Under the pieces are notes generated by a model. The model had not been told where the DNA came from, ran no database searches, and worked only from the letters and a program-made list of their open reading frames with translations. A program made the position numbers and the translations under genes. Positions 15,966-23,490 of a stretch of 30,635 nucleotides of DNA are shown piece by piece. The stretch's first letter is position 1. Each line of letters opens with the position of its first letter. The stretch comes from Pseudomonadota bacterium (GTDB taxonomy: Bacteria; Pseudomonadota; Alphaproteobacteria; Rhizobiales; Hyphomicrobiaceae), in assembly GCA_023410905.1 (NCBI GenBank), contig JAEYPL010000359.1:1-30635 (forward strand). Reading direction: 5' to 3'.

Positions 15966-16583
15966 ATGCTGCTGCACTGGTCGCCTCGCTCGCCGTATGT
16001 CCGCAAGGTCTTGATCGCCGCCCACGAGTTGGAGCTCGGGGATAAAATCGAATGCGTCCGCACTATCGTGTCGCCCTTCAAGCCGGCCGATGAGCTGTTC
16101 GCCGACAACCCGATGAACAAGCTTCCGACACTGATCATCGACGACGGAACGGCGCTGTTCGACAACCGCGTCATCTGCGAATACCTCGACACCCTGCACG
16201 ACGGGCCGAAGCTGTTTCCGTCCTCGGGACGCGAACGCTTCGTTGCCTTGCGCAATCAGGCTCTGGGAGATGGTCTGCTCGATATCGCCATGATGCGCCT
16301 CATCGAGCGCTTGAAGCCGGCGGAGCAGCGCTCACCGGACATTATCGCCTCGAACGAGCGCAAGACGCTTGCAACGCTCGACAGGCTCGAAGCCGACGTG
16401 TCGCTGCTCACCGAACGACCCTACGATATCGGACACATCGCGATCGGCACCGCACTCGGTTATCTCGACTTCCGGTTTGGTGATGATGGCTGGCGCGATG
16501 GACGCAATCGCCTGACGGAATGGCACGCACAATTTGTGAAGCGCCCTGCGGTCGAGGCGTGCCCCGTTCGCGATGACTCGTGA
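15966..16583 (+). CDS. Glutathione S-transferase family protein
   Basis: A 205-residue GST. The N-terminal thioredoxin-like domain begins LLHWSPRSPYVRKVLIAAHE. It has the cis-Pro in NPMNKLPTLII, and the glutathione gamma-glutamyl contact is DNRVICEYLD. The helical C-terminal domain ends with a WxDGRNRLTEWHAQFVKRPA segment. The Ser pair near residues 6-9 could activate glutathione, as in Ser-type GSTs. In catabolic operons such enzymes perform glutathione-dependent isomerisation, dehalogenation or ether cleavage, which would fit its place after the SnoaL-like and alpha/beta-hydrolase genes. GGAG precedes the ATG by 11 bases. It is the last gene of that operon. Confidence 0.9.
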   Translation: MLLHWSPRSPYVRKVLIAAHELELGDKIECVRTIVSPFKPADELFADNPMNKLPTLIIDDGTALFDNRVICEYLDTLHDGPKLFPSSGRERFVALRNQALGDGLLDIAMMRLIERLKPAEQRSPDIIASNERKTLATLDRLEADVSLLTERPYDIGHIAIGTALGYLDFRFGDDGWRDGRNRLTEWHAQFVKRPAVEACPVRDDS

Positions 16584-16907
16584 CCCTGCAGCAGCACGAC
16601 GATTGCCATTTTGATGTTGAGCTGGTTCGCTTCCCCCGTATTGGGAGCGTCCGGCCGAAGATACTACGAGTATAGATCACGCCACCGGAAACCGCGACGA
16701 GAGCGGTTCCCAGCATTGGCCAATTCAGGTCCTCAGGCTCTCTGGGGGACCTATGCACTCGTTGTTCGCGGGGCCGCCTGATCAGCCAAGAAACCGACCG
16801 GTCTTTCCGTCTTCCTCTGGCGCATGATCGCCCTGTCTATCGTGTAGCCACTCAGGCCGAGGTCGTCTGCACGTCGGCTGGACAGACACCACACCCGCCT
16901 CCCGTAA
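16584..16907. other. Gap of about 320 bases with possible gene debris
   Basis: No intact gene is seen. A small perfect inverted repeat, ATACT-ACG-AGTAT, lies at 16661-16673. On the minus strand, about 16650-16758 translates to a hydrophobic stretch (PEDLNWPMLGTALVAVSGG) that faintly resembles an amino-acid-permease C-terminus. Together with the truncated ligase that follows, this suggests a region of past deletions. Confidence 0.35.
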
Positions 16908-17207
16908 CTTCTCGCCCTTGTTGCCATGGTGGCCACCGTTGCAGTGAAGGAAGTGCACTCAGCGGGATTGACGCTGGCCCTGATCCACCTTGAAGCCGTC
17001 GCGCGCGTGCGCATTATGCCGCGCTTCGATGCGGGTGCATTCCTGCGTCTCGTCTCGGAGAAAAACATCACATCGGCGCTGGCGGTTCCGACGATGCTTT
17101 CGATGCTCCTGAGCGAACTCGATGAGTGCGGCGGCAAATACGAGCTGTCGAGCCTACGCCGGCTCATAACGTGTGGGGCGCCTCTGTCGAACGCAACAAA
17201 GAGCGCG
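16908..17207 (+). pseudogene. Acyl-CoA ligase (AMP-binding) fragment
   Basis: About 95-100 codons encode the middle of an AMP-forming acyl-CoA ligase. HSAGLTLALIHLEAVA is followed by RIMPRFDAGAFLRLVSEKNI, then LAVPTMLSMLLSEL and YELSSLRRLITCGAPLS. These correspond to the segment between the substrate-loop His and the GAPLS region. The N-terminal phosphate-binding loop and the entire C-terminal half (YGxTE, hinge and lysine motifs) are missing, so it cannot be an active ligase. An in-frame stop at 16905-16907 bounds it upstream. The first ATG is at 16926. It continues without a stop into the flavin monooxygenase. Confidence 0.75.
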
Positions 17208-18506
17208 GTGCTTCATCTCAATCTCTTCATCTATGGTCGCGGCCATCACGAAGCCGCGTGGCGACACCCGCGTGCGTCGAAGCGTTCGCTGATGAATGTC
17301 GAGCATTACATCGAGTGCGCGAAGAAGGCGGAAGCCGCTCATTTCGATTCCATCTTCCTGGCGGATGTTTTGAACCTGCCGCCCGACGTCGACACTTCGG
17401 CGCGCATCTGGCTCGAGCCCTTGACGACGCTCGGCGCCGTCGCTCATGCGACAAGCCACATCGGCCTGATAGCAACGGCATCGACCACCCATACGGAGCC
17501 GTTCAATCTCGCGCGCCAGCTCTGCTCGCTCGACCACATCAGCCAAGGCCGCGCTGGTTGGAACATCGTGACGTCATTCAGCAGTGCCGGCAGCCGGAAC
17601 TATGGCGGTGGTGGTCGGCTTTCGCACGCCGAGCGCTACGACGTCGGCGAGGAGTTCGTGAACGTCACGAAAGCGCTCTGGAATAGTTGGCGTGACGATG
17701 CCGTCGTCGATGATCGCCAGAGTGGTGTTTTTATCGACAAGCATCGCGTGAAGGAAATTGGCCACAAAGGCCCGAATTTTGAAGTAGCCGGTCCTCTCAA
17801 TCTGCCGCGCAGCCCGCAAGGCTGGCCGGTACTGGTGCAGGCGGGCTCCTCCGATACCGGAAAGGCATTTGCCGCGCGCCATGCCGAGGCAGTGTTCACG
17901 GCGCACATACAAAAGGGCACGGCCCAAGAGTTCTATCGCGATATCAAGTCTCGTGTCGCTGATGCCGGCCGGGCGCAGGATCAACTTCTGGTACTGCCGG
18001 GGATTAGTCCCATGATCGCCGGCACCGAAGCCGAAGCCAATCGTCTGCAGCAGGAACTCAACGAGCTGGCTGATACGAATGTAGGCCTCACACGCCTCTC
18101 CGATCGCTTCGACGGTTATGATTTTTCCGGTATCAAGCTCGATCAGGTGCTGCGTCCAGAAGATTTCCCTGATCCCGCAGAAAATCAGAGTTCTCGCGGA
18201 CGCACCGAGCTTATCGTCGGGGCGGTGCGCCGGGAACAGCTTACGATGCGGCAACTGCTGGCCAAGCTCGCTGGTGCGCGCGGCCATTTCGTTATCGCCG
18301 GCACCCCCGAGCAGGTTGCGGATATCATGGAGGACTGGATCGACGACGGTGCGGCCGACGGCTTCAATGTCATGCCTCCGGTCCTCCCATGGATGTTGGA
18401 CGCCTTCACGGAGGAGGTCGTTCCGATACTGAAGCGGAGAGAACGCTTCCGCGCCGAGTACAAAGGGCGGACGCTGCGAGATCACTACGGCCTAAATCGG
18501 CCCTGA
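17208..18506 (+). CDS. NtaA/SnaA/DszA-type flavin-dependent monooxygenase
   Basis: The luciferase-like monooxygenase of the nitrilotriacetate/dibenzothiophene-sulfone group. From 17208 it encodes 432 residues opening HLNLFIYGRGHHEAAWRHP, the typical N-terminal strand and GHHEAAWR motif. FDSIFLADVL, GLIATASTTHTEPFNLAR, LDHISQGRAGWNIVTS and WPVLVQAGSSDTGKAFAARH then follow in order, all family landmarks for FMNH2 and substrate binding. It should use reduced flavin from a separate reductase, which I do not see here. The frame is continuous with an upstream acyl-CoA ligase fragment (open from 16908, first ATG 16926). GTG at 17208 is the start that best matches the family, although its ribosome-binding site (AAGAG, four bases away) is poor. 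A 526-residue fusion protein from 16926 is the alternative. Confidence 0.85.
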   Translation: MLHLNLFIYGRGHHEAAWRHPRASKRSLMNVEHYIECAKKAEAAHFDSIFLADVLNLPPDVDTSARIWLEPLTTLGAVAHATSHIGLIATASTTHTEPFNLARQLCSLDHISQGRAGWNIVTSFSSAGSRNYGGGGRLSHAERYDVGEEFVNVTKALWNSWRDDAVVDDRQSGVFIDKHRVKEIGHKGPNFEVAGPLNLPRSPQGWPVLVQAGSSDTGKAFAARHAEAVFTAHIQKGTAQEFYRDIKSRVADAGRAQDQLLVLPGISPMIAGTEAEANRLQQELNELADTNVGLTRLSDRFDGYDFSGIKLDQVLRPEDFPDPAENQSSRGRTELIVGAVRREQLTMRQLLAKLAGARGHFVIAGTPEQVADIMEDWIDDGAADGFNVMPPVLPWMLDAFTEEVVPILKRRERFRAEYKGRTLRDHYGLNRP

Positions 18507-18599
18507 CAAGCTACGCCGCAGGATAGATCCCCGTTGGTTTGGGCATCTCTCCCGATTCTATTTTCAGCTGGAGCGGTTCAGCATTGGTGGCATCGCGCT

Positions 18600-20195
18600 C
18601 TAATGCCCGCCTTCCGCAGCCCCCAGCGTCGGCGGGCGCTTCATAAACATCGCCAGTACCGCCAAGCCTACGAACAGGAACGTCAGAACGAGAAACACGT
18701 CGGCGAACGCCATGACCACACCCTGCTGATGCACGATCTGATTGAGCTGCTTGAGCGCCATGGCCTGCGCGTCACTACCGTACGAAGAGAAGCGCTGCGT
18801 GAGCATGTTGAACGTTTCCAGCGCCGGCTGCCGCGACCAGGTGATGGATTCATGCATACGTGCGAGGTGAAGATCCGTCCGGTCATTCAGGATCGTGGTC
18901 AGAAGAGCGAGGCCTACGGCGCCACCGAGATTGCGCATGAGATTGTAGAGCCCTGAGGCGTTCTTCAATCGCTCCGGCGGTAGTGTACCAAGCGCGATAT
19001 TGTTGATCGGCACAATCGAGAGCATCAGCCCGACGCCACGGAAAACCTGCGGCCAGAACAGCTCCCAGAAATCCCAGTCCTTCGTGATGTATGTCAGCCA
19101 GTACGTGCCGACCGCAAAGAGTACGAAGCCCGCGACGAGCATGTATCGCGGATCGACCTTGGCGGAGAGACGCCCCGCGAAAGGGGCCGTCAGGAACATG
19201 GCGATGCCGGATACGAACACGGTCTCGCCGATCATCAGCGCGTCATAACCACGGATGCGACCGAGGTAGAGCGGATAGAGATACGTGAGGCCATAGAGGC
19301 CGATGCCGAGCACGAACGAGAACAGGCTGCCGATGGCGAAGTTCCGATTTCCGAAGGCGCGCAGATCGATGATCGGCTGACGGAATGTGAAAACGCGAAC
19401 GAAGAAGACGATCGCGGATATCCCTGAAATCCACGCCACGAGCAGGACCGTGTGATCGCCGAACCAATCATTGCGCGGCCCTTCCTCCAGCACATACTCG
19501 AGCCCGCCGAGAAACGCAGCCATCGACAGCAGGCCGAGCCAGTCGAAGCTGCGGAACAGAGACCAATCCGGCGTGTCGAAGTCGATCAGCAGCAACGCCG
19601 CGATCGTCACAGCGAGGCCGGGAATGATGTTGACGAAGAACAGCCAATGCCATGACAGCGCGTCGGTGAGATAACCGCCCACAGTCGGGCCGATCGTCGG
19701 CGCGAGCGTCGCGACGAGCCCGATCATGGGGCCGACGATGCTCATCTTCGAGCGCGGGAAAATGAGGTACGCAGTGGCGAAGACGGTGGGGATCATGCCG
19801 CCGCCGATAAAGCCCTGCACCGCACGCCAGAAGATCATCTCGTTGATGCCGGTCGAGAGACCGCACATGAGGCTGGCAGCCGTGAATCCACCCGCGGAAA
19901 TGGAGAAAAGAATGCGTGTTCCGAGTGCGCGCGACAGATATCCGGAGAGCGGGATCATGATCACTTCGGCGATCAGATAAGCGGTCTGAACCCATGTGAT
20001 TTCGTTGGCCGAGGCGGAAAGCCCCGCCTGAATCTCAGTCAGCGATGCCGACACGATCTGAATGTCGAGGATCGCCATGAACATGCCGAACGTCATCGCC
20101 AGGAAGGCGGCGAGCCGGCGCGGATCGATGCGATCGCTGTCGGCCGGCGCCGCCTGAACTGGACCTATCGCGGAAGCTGCCGAACTGCTGGCCAT
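18600..20195 (-). CDS. DHA2-family (EmrB-type) MFS drug exporter
   Basis: A 531-residue inner-membrane protein with about 14 hydrophobic segments, the DHA2 layout. Near the N-terminus, MFMAILDIQIVSASLTEIQ is the EmrB-type first-helix motif. WVQTAYLIAEVIMIPLSGYL and GGGMIPTVFATAYLIFP are further landmarks. It is expected to export hydrophobic drugs or toxic metabolites by proton antiport through the EmrA-like adaptor. GAGGAG lies nine bases before the ATG at 20193-20195. It starts 24 bases after the emrA-like stop, so the two are co-transcribed. Its 3' end is 93 bases from the convergent monooxygenase gene. Confidence 0.94.
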   Translation of the reverse strand: MASSSAASAIGPVQAAPADSDRIDPRRLAAFLAMTFGMFMAILDIQIVSASLTEIQAGLSASANEITWVQTAYLIAEVIMIPLSGYLSRALGTRILFSISAGGFTAASLMCGLSTGINEMIFWRAVQGFIGGGMIPTVFATAYLIFPRSKMSIVGPMIGLVATLAPTIGPTVGGYLTDALSWHWLFFVNIIPGLAVTIAALLLIDFDTPDWSLFRSFDWLGLLSMAAFLGGLEYVLEEGPRNDWFGDHTVLLVAWISGISAIVFFVRVFTFRQPIIDLRAFGNRNFAIGSLFSFVLGIGLYGLTYLYPLYLGRIRGYDALMIGETVFVSGIAMFLTAPFAGRLSAKVDPRYMLVAGFVLFAVGTYWLTYITKDWDFWELFWPQVFRGVGLMLSIVPINNIALGTLPPERLKNASGLYNLMRNLGGAVGLALLTTILNDRTDLHLARMHESITWSRQPALETFNMLTQRFSSYGSDAQAMALKQLNQIVHQQGVVMAFADVFLVLTFLFVGLAVLAMFMKRPPTLGAAEGGH

Positions 20196-20219
20196 GACGC
20201 CGCACTCCTCGACCTACAC

Positions 20220-21452
20220 TCAGTTAGCGTTCGCACGCACACTGGCACTCGACAGCCGCTGCTCGGCGACAGGTGCGCCCGGCTTCGTGTTCACGCTGAC
20301 CACGACCGACATGCCCGGCCGCAGGAGCGACTGCTCAGCAATGGCTACGGGAACGAGAATGCGGACAGGCAGCCGTTGAACGATCTTAGTGAAGTTGCCG
20401 GTCGCATTGTCTGGCGGCAGCAACGAGAAGACGGAGCCGGAGGCCGGCGCGACGCTCGCGACTTTGCCCTCGATGTCATGCTCAGGAAATGCATCGACGG
20501 AGATCTTCACCGGCTGACCGGGCTGGAGGCGAGAGAGCTGAGTTTCTTTGAAATTGGCGTCGACATAGATGGCATCGAGCGGCACGAGGCTCGCAAGCCG
20601 CTGCGTTGGTTGAACGTAGTCGCCGACCTGCATGGCGCGGTTGCCGATGACGCCATCGAATGGCGCCCGGATCACAGTGAAGGAGAGATCGCGCTCAGCC
20701 TTGGCGAGCGCAGTCTCGAGCTGCTTCAGCGTCCGCCGCGCCTCTTCCTGCTGCGCCTTGAGCACGCCGACGTTCGCCGAAGCGGACTCGAGTGCCGCAT
20801 CCGCAGCGGCCACGGACGCATTCGCCTGGTCGTAGGAGGCCTGCGCCTGCTCCAGAAGCTGCTGACTGCTCACCTGGCGTGAGGCCAGATCCTGCTGGCG
20901 CTTGAGTTCGAGATCGGCGCGCGTCGCGCCTGCCTTCGCAGAGAGGACTTGCGCGCGCGCCTGGTCGACCGCCGCTTCCTGTGCAATGACCTGCTGTCCG
21001 AGACGGTCGATGGCTGCGTTCTGCACGGCAATCTGGTCGCGTGCCGTCTGGGCCGCGAGGCGATAGTCGCCGTCGTCAATGCGCGCAATGACTTCACCTG
21101 CAGCCACGCGGGCGTTGTCGGCAACAACTACGTCGGCGATGTAGCCGGAGACCTTCGGGGAAAGGGTCGCGCTCTTCGCGCCGACGTAGGCATCGTCCGT
21201 GCCGACGAGGTAGCGTCCTGCCGTCCACCAGTAGTGGCCATAGTAGGTGCCCCCGCCGAGAACGAGCGCCAGGCCGAGGATAGCTGCCGCACGAACTATC
21301 GGCTTCCTGGCTTTCGTGACAGCCGCCGCTTCGCCGATGCTTTTTTCTGGCTGCTTGCCCGTCGCGTTGTCGGGGCCGCGAGTTGGCGCAGCCTCGGCAG
21401 AGATCCCGGCGCGCTCGTCGTCGCCCCCTGCAAACTCTTGATCTTTCAGCAT
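20220..21452 (-). CDS. EmrA-type HlyD-family membrane fusion protein
   Basis: A 410-residue periplasmic adaptor. A roughly 50-residue cytoplasmic N-terminus precedes one transmembrane segment (AAAILGLALVLGGGTYYG). Next come the lipoyl-like entry (DDAYVGAKSATLSPKVSGYI), a long Ala/Gln-rich coiled-coil hairpin of about residues 135-250, the return half (FTVIRAPFDGVIGNRAMQVG) and a beta-barrel domain. CGGAG lies seven bases before the ATG. It links the inner-membrane exporter to an outer-membrane channel. It is divergent from the tetR gene, and its promoter region carries one of two identical palindromes. Confidence 0.94.
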   Translation of the reverse strand: MLKDQEFAGGDDERAGISAEAAPTRGPDNATGKQPEKSIGEAAAVTKARKPIVRAAAILGLALVLGGGTYYGHYWWTAGRYLVGTDDAYVGAKSATLSPKVSGYIADVVVADNARVAAGEVIARIDDGDYRLAAQTARDQIAVQNAAIDRLGQQVIAQEAAVDQARAQVLSAKAGATRADLELKRQQDLASRQVSSQQLLEQAQASYDQANASVAAADAALESASANVGVLKAQQEEARRTLKQLETALAKAERDLSFTVIRAPFDGVIGNRAMQVGDYVQPTQRLASLVPLDAIYVDANFKETQLSRLQPGQPVKISVDAFPEHDIEGKVASVAPASGSVFSLLPPDNATGNFTKIVQRLPVRILVPVAIAEQSLLRPGMSVVVSVNTKPGAPVAEQRLSSASVRANAN

Positions 21453-21489
21453 GTTTTAACTCCGAGAGGCTCGGGATGATATCCACGAT

Positions 21490-21508
21490 TGACCGAACGG
21501 TTCGGTCA
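21490..21508. promoter_or_regulatory. TetR-type operator, copy 1
   Basis: TGACCGAACGGTTCGGTCA is a palindrome with nine-base arms around a central G. It begins a few bases downstream of the inferred start point of the emrA-emrB message. Confidence 0.8.
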
Positions 21509-21516
21509 TGTCGCGC

Positions 21517-21547
21517 TTGACATAGAGGCGGGCGCGGCCTATGTCAA
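21517..21547. promoter_or_regulatory. Mirror-image overlapping divergent promoters
   Basis: On the plus strand, TTGACA (21517-21522) and TATGTC (21540-21545) are 17 bases apart. On the minus strand, TTGACA (21547-21542) and TATGTC (21524-21519) are also 17 bases apart. The inverted repeat TTGACATA/TATGTCAA makes each -35 overlap the -10 of the other promoter. The -10 hexamers match the consensus poorly, so strength is uncertain. Confidence 0.6.
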
Positions 21548-21566
21548 TGACCGAACGGTTCGGTCA
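21548..21566. promoter_or_regulatory. TetR-type operator, copy 2
   Basis: An exact copy of the 19-base palindrome at 21490-21508, 58 bases away centre to centre. It immediately follows the plus-strand -10 and covers the expected tetR transcription start, so binding should repress tetR itself. Confidence 0.8.
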
Positions 21567-21608
21567 ACGATCTTGTGATCGTCCCCGGACACCAAGAGCG
21601 AGGCGGCC

Positions 21609-22247
21609 ATGTCGACGACGGCGGAGCAGGAGAGACGTCTGGAAGAGCGCCAGGACGACAGCGCGAAGCGCCGCCAGATCCTGGACGGGGCTCGGCGGAC
21701 ATTCCTGGCAAATGGGTTCGATGCAGCCAGCATGAACGAAATTGCCAGGGTCGCCGGCGTCTCGAAGGGCACCCTCTACGTCTACTTCAAGAACAAGGAG
21801 GAGCTGTTCGAAGCCATCGTCGAGGCGCAAATTCGCGAGCAGGGTCAGCAGGTTTTCAACCTTGACCAAGACGCCGACATTCAGGTCGAGCTGACCCGCC
21901 TGGGACGGGCATTCTCGCAATTCATGTCACGACCGGGCGGCGTCTCCGAACTCAGGACAGTGATGGCAATCGCCGACCGGATGCCGGAGCTGGGCGCGAA
22001 ATTCTATTTGGCTGGGCCGGCGTTTGGCGTCGAGCGACTTGGTAAGTATCTGGAAGAGAAAGTTGCTGCGGGCATTCTCGAAGTACATGACTGTGAGGTT
22101 GCGGCAGCGCAGTTTCTCGACGCATGCGTCGCGACGACTTTCAAGCCGATGATATTCGGCCATGCCGGCCCGCCATCGGATGATCGTGTTGCACATGTCG
22201 TGGATATAGCGGTCCGCGCATTTCTCGCGGCCTATCTCCGGCGGTGA
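21609..22247 (+). CDS. TetR/AcrR-family repressor of the adjacent efflux pair
   Basis: A 212-residue TetR-type regulator. The DNA-binding domain is at about residues 20-65: RRQILDGARRTFLANGFDAA, then the helix-turn-helix MNEIARVAGVSKGTLYVYF and KNKEELFEAIV. The C-terminal part (ELRTVMAIADRMPELGAKFY, then AAAQFLDACVATTFKPMIFG) is the ligand and dimer domain of the AefR-like subgroup. Such proteins bind as dimers or dimer pairs and release DNA when a drug-like ligand binds. The two identical palindromes between this gene and emrA are the obvious sites. The ATG at 21609 follows GAGGCGGCC. Confidence 0.93.
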   Translation: MSTTAEQERRLEERQDDSAKRRQILDGARRTFLANGFDAASMNEIARVAGVSKGTLYVYFKNKEELFEAIVEAQIREQGQQVFNLDQDADIQVELTRLGRAFSQFMSRPGGVSELRTVMAIADRMPELGAKFYLAGPAFGVERLGKYLEEKVAAGILEVHDCEVAAAQFLDACVATTFKPMIFGHAGPPSDDRVAHVVDIAVRAFLAAYLRR

Positions 22248-22289
22248 GTGAGCTGTCGGCATCGACTGTCACGAAAACCCCGTGGAATC

Positions 22290-22359
22290 GCAGCTTATTG
22301 CATTCTGGAGAATATCAGAATTGGCAGCTTATTTGATTGAGCATTGATCGATGATCAAT
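22290..22359. promoter_or_regulatory. Direct repeat and palindrome upstream of the SphA-like gene
   Basis: In the 256-base gap between tetR and the SphA-like gene, GCAGCTTATT occurs exactly twice (22290-22299 and 22324-22333). ATTGATC-GAT-GATCAAT is a perfect 7-3-7 palindrome at 22343-22359. This stretch is more AT-rich than its surroundings and probably holds the promoter and an operator for the gene at 22504. The regulator is unknown. Confidence 0.45.
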
Positions 22360-22503
22360 CGCCCGGAAATTCGCCGAAAACGGGCCGAAGAAACGCTGTG
22401 AGAAGCTGCGCAAGAAAAAAGCCTCAGTGCAAATCTGCAACGGGGAAACGACTCGAATCATTTTATTGCTTGGCGCGACGCGCGAAGAATCGCGAGGCGA
22501 GCC

Positions 22504-23442
22504 ATGCGCATTCCCAAGCTTTCCCTAAGCGTGGCGTCAGTTCTGCTGACACTCGGTGCGGCGCCTATCGGCGCGCAAGCCGGCGAGTACGGCTTCTCAA
22601 GCTACGGTCTCGGCGGAAATGCATTCGGCGCCGGTGCGACGCCCCCGCCCGGTACCTACGTGACCGTCGTATCGGGCGCGTACAACGGCAAGATCGGCGC
22701 GAACGTTCAATTCGACAACGTCACGATCAATGCCGGCGCCAACGTCGAGGTCTTCTCCAGCGGTCTCAACGTGCTCTATGTGCCGGAGCGCAAGGTGTTC
22801 GGCGGCAATCTGGGACTGTCGATCACGGTTCCGTTCGGCCACGTCGATATGGATGCGACGGTCAGCGCCGGCGGCCCAGGCGTATCGCGCGGCGTCGACG
22901 GCTGGGGCCTTGGCGATATCATTCCTAAGGTTCAGCTCGGATGGCAGCAGGGCACGTTCGCGCATACGGCCTACGTCCAGGCCGTAACGCCGACCGGCCG
23001 TTGGGATCCGGGCTTCTCGCCGATCATTGGTCTGCACCGTCCCGGTGTCGATGTCGGATGGGCCTTCACCTGGGTCGACCCACAAACGAAGTTTCAGGCG
23101 AACGGCGCACTCGGCTTCACTTTCAATTTTGAGAACACCGAAACCAACTACAAGAGCGGCACGGATTTTCATTGGGAATGGGCTCTCGGTCTCGAGACCT
23201 CTCCCGGCCTGGTGCTCGGCGTCGTCGGCTATAATTATCGGCAGCTTACAGGCGACAGCGGTTCCGGTGCAGTGCTCGGCCCCTTCAAGGGTTCGGTCGA
23301 CGCCGTTGGTGCGGGCATGAGCTATACGACGCTCGTTGGTGGTACGCCCTTCATATTCAACCTCCGGCACTATCGTGAATTCAACGCGGAGAACCGGTGG
23401 GAAGGGAACATGACGATCGCCACCGGCACGGTCCGCTTCTAA
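22504..23442 (+). CDS. SphA-like outer-membrane protein
   Basis: A 312-residue exported protein. Residues 1 to about 25 are a signal peptide (LSVASVLLTLGAAPIGAQA). The mature part alternates short polar and aromatic strands and ends in a terminal Phe (ATGTVRF), as expected of an outer-membrane beta-barrel. Landmarks are GGNLGLSITVPFGHV, GWGLGDIIPKVQLGW and AYVQAVTPTGRWDPGFSPIIG. They match the SphA / 'MetA-pathway of phenol degradation' group of outer-membrane proteins found beside catabolic genes, probably channels for hydrophobic compounds. A weak GAGGCGAG precedes the ATG. It is convergent with the HlyD-like gene, 48 bases apart. Confidence 0.85.
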   Translation: MRIPKLSLSVASVLLTLGAAPIGAQAGEYGFSSYGLGGNAFGAGATPPPGTYVTVVSGAYNGKIGANVQFDNVTINAGANVEVFSSGLNVLYVPERKVFGGNLGLSITVPFGHVDMDATVSAGGPGVSRGVDGWGLGDIIPKVQLGWQQGTFAHTAYVQAVTPTGRWDPGFSPIIGLHRPGVDVGWAFTWVDPQTKFQANGALGFTFNFENTETNYKSGTDFHWEWALGLETSPGLVLGVVGYNYRQLTGDSGSGAVLGPFKGSVDAVGAGMSYTTLVGGTPFIFNLRHYREFNAENRWEGNMTIATGTVRF

Positions 23443-23490
23443 GCAACAAGCACAGAAAGCCGCAGCGCGCCCACCTTATACGGCAACGCT

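Noticed and set aside
22343..22359. FNR/FixK box (TTGAT-N4-ATCAA)
   Set aside because: The half-sites are present but separated by five bases, not four, so it does not fit the FNR-type site.
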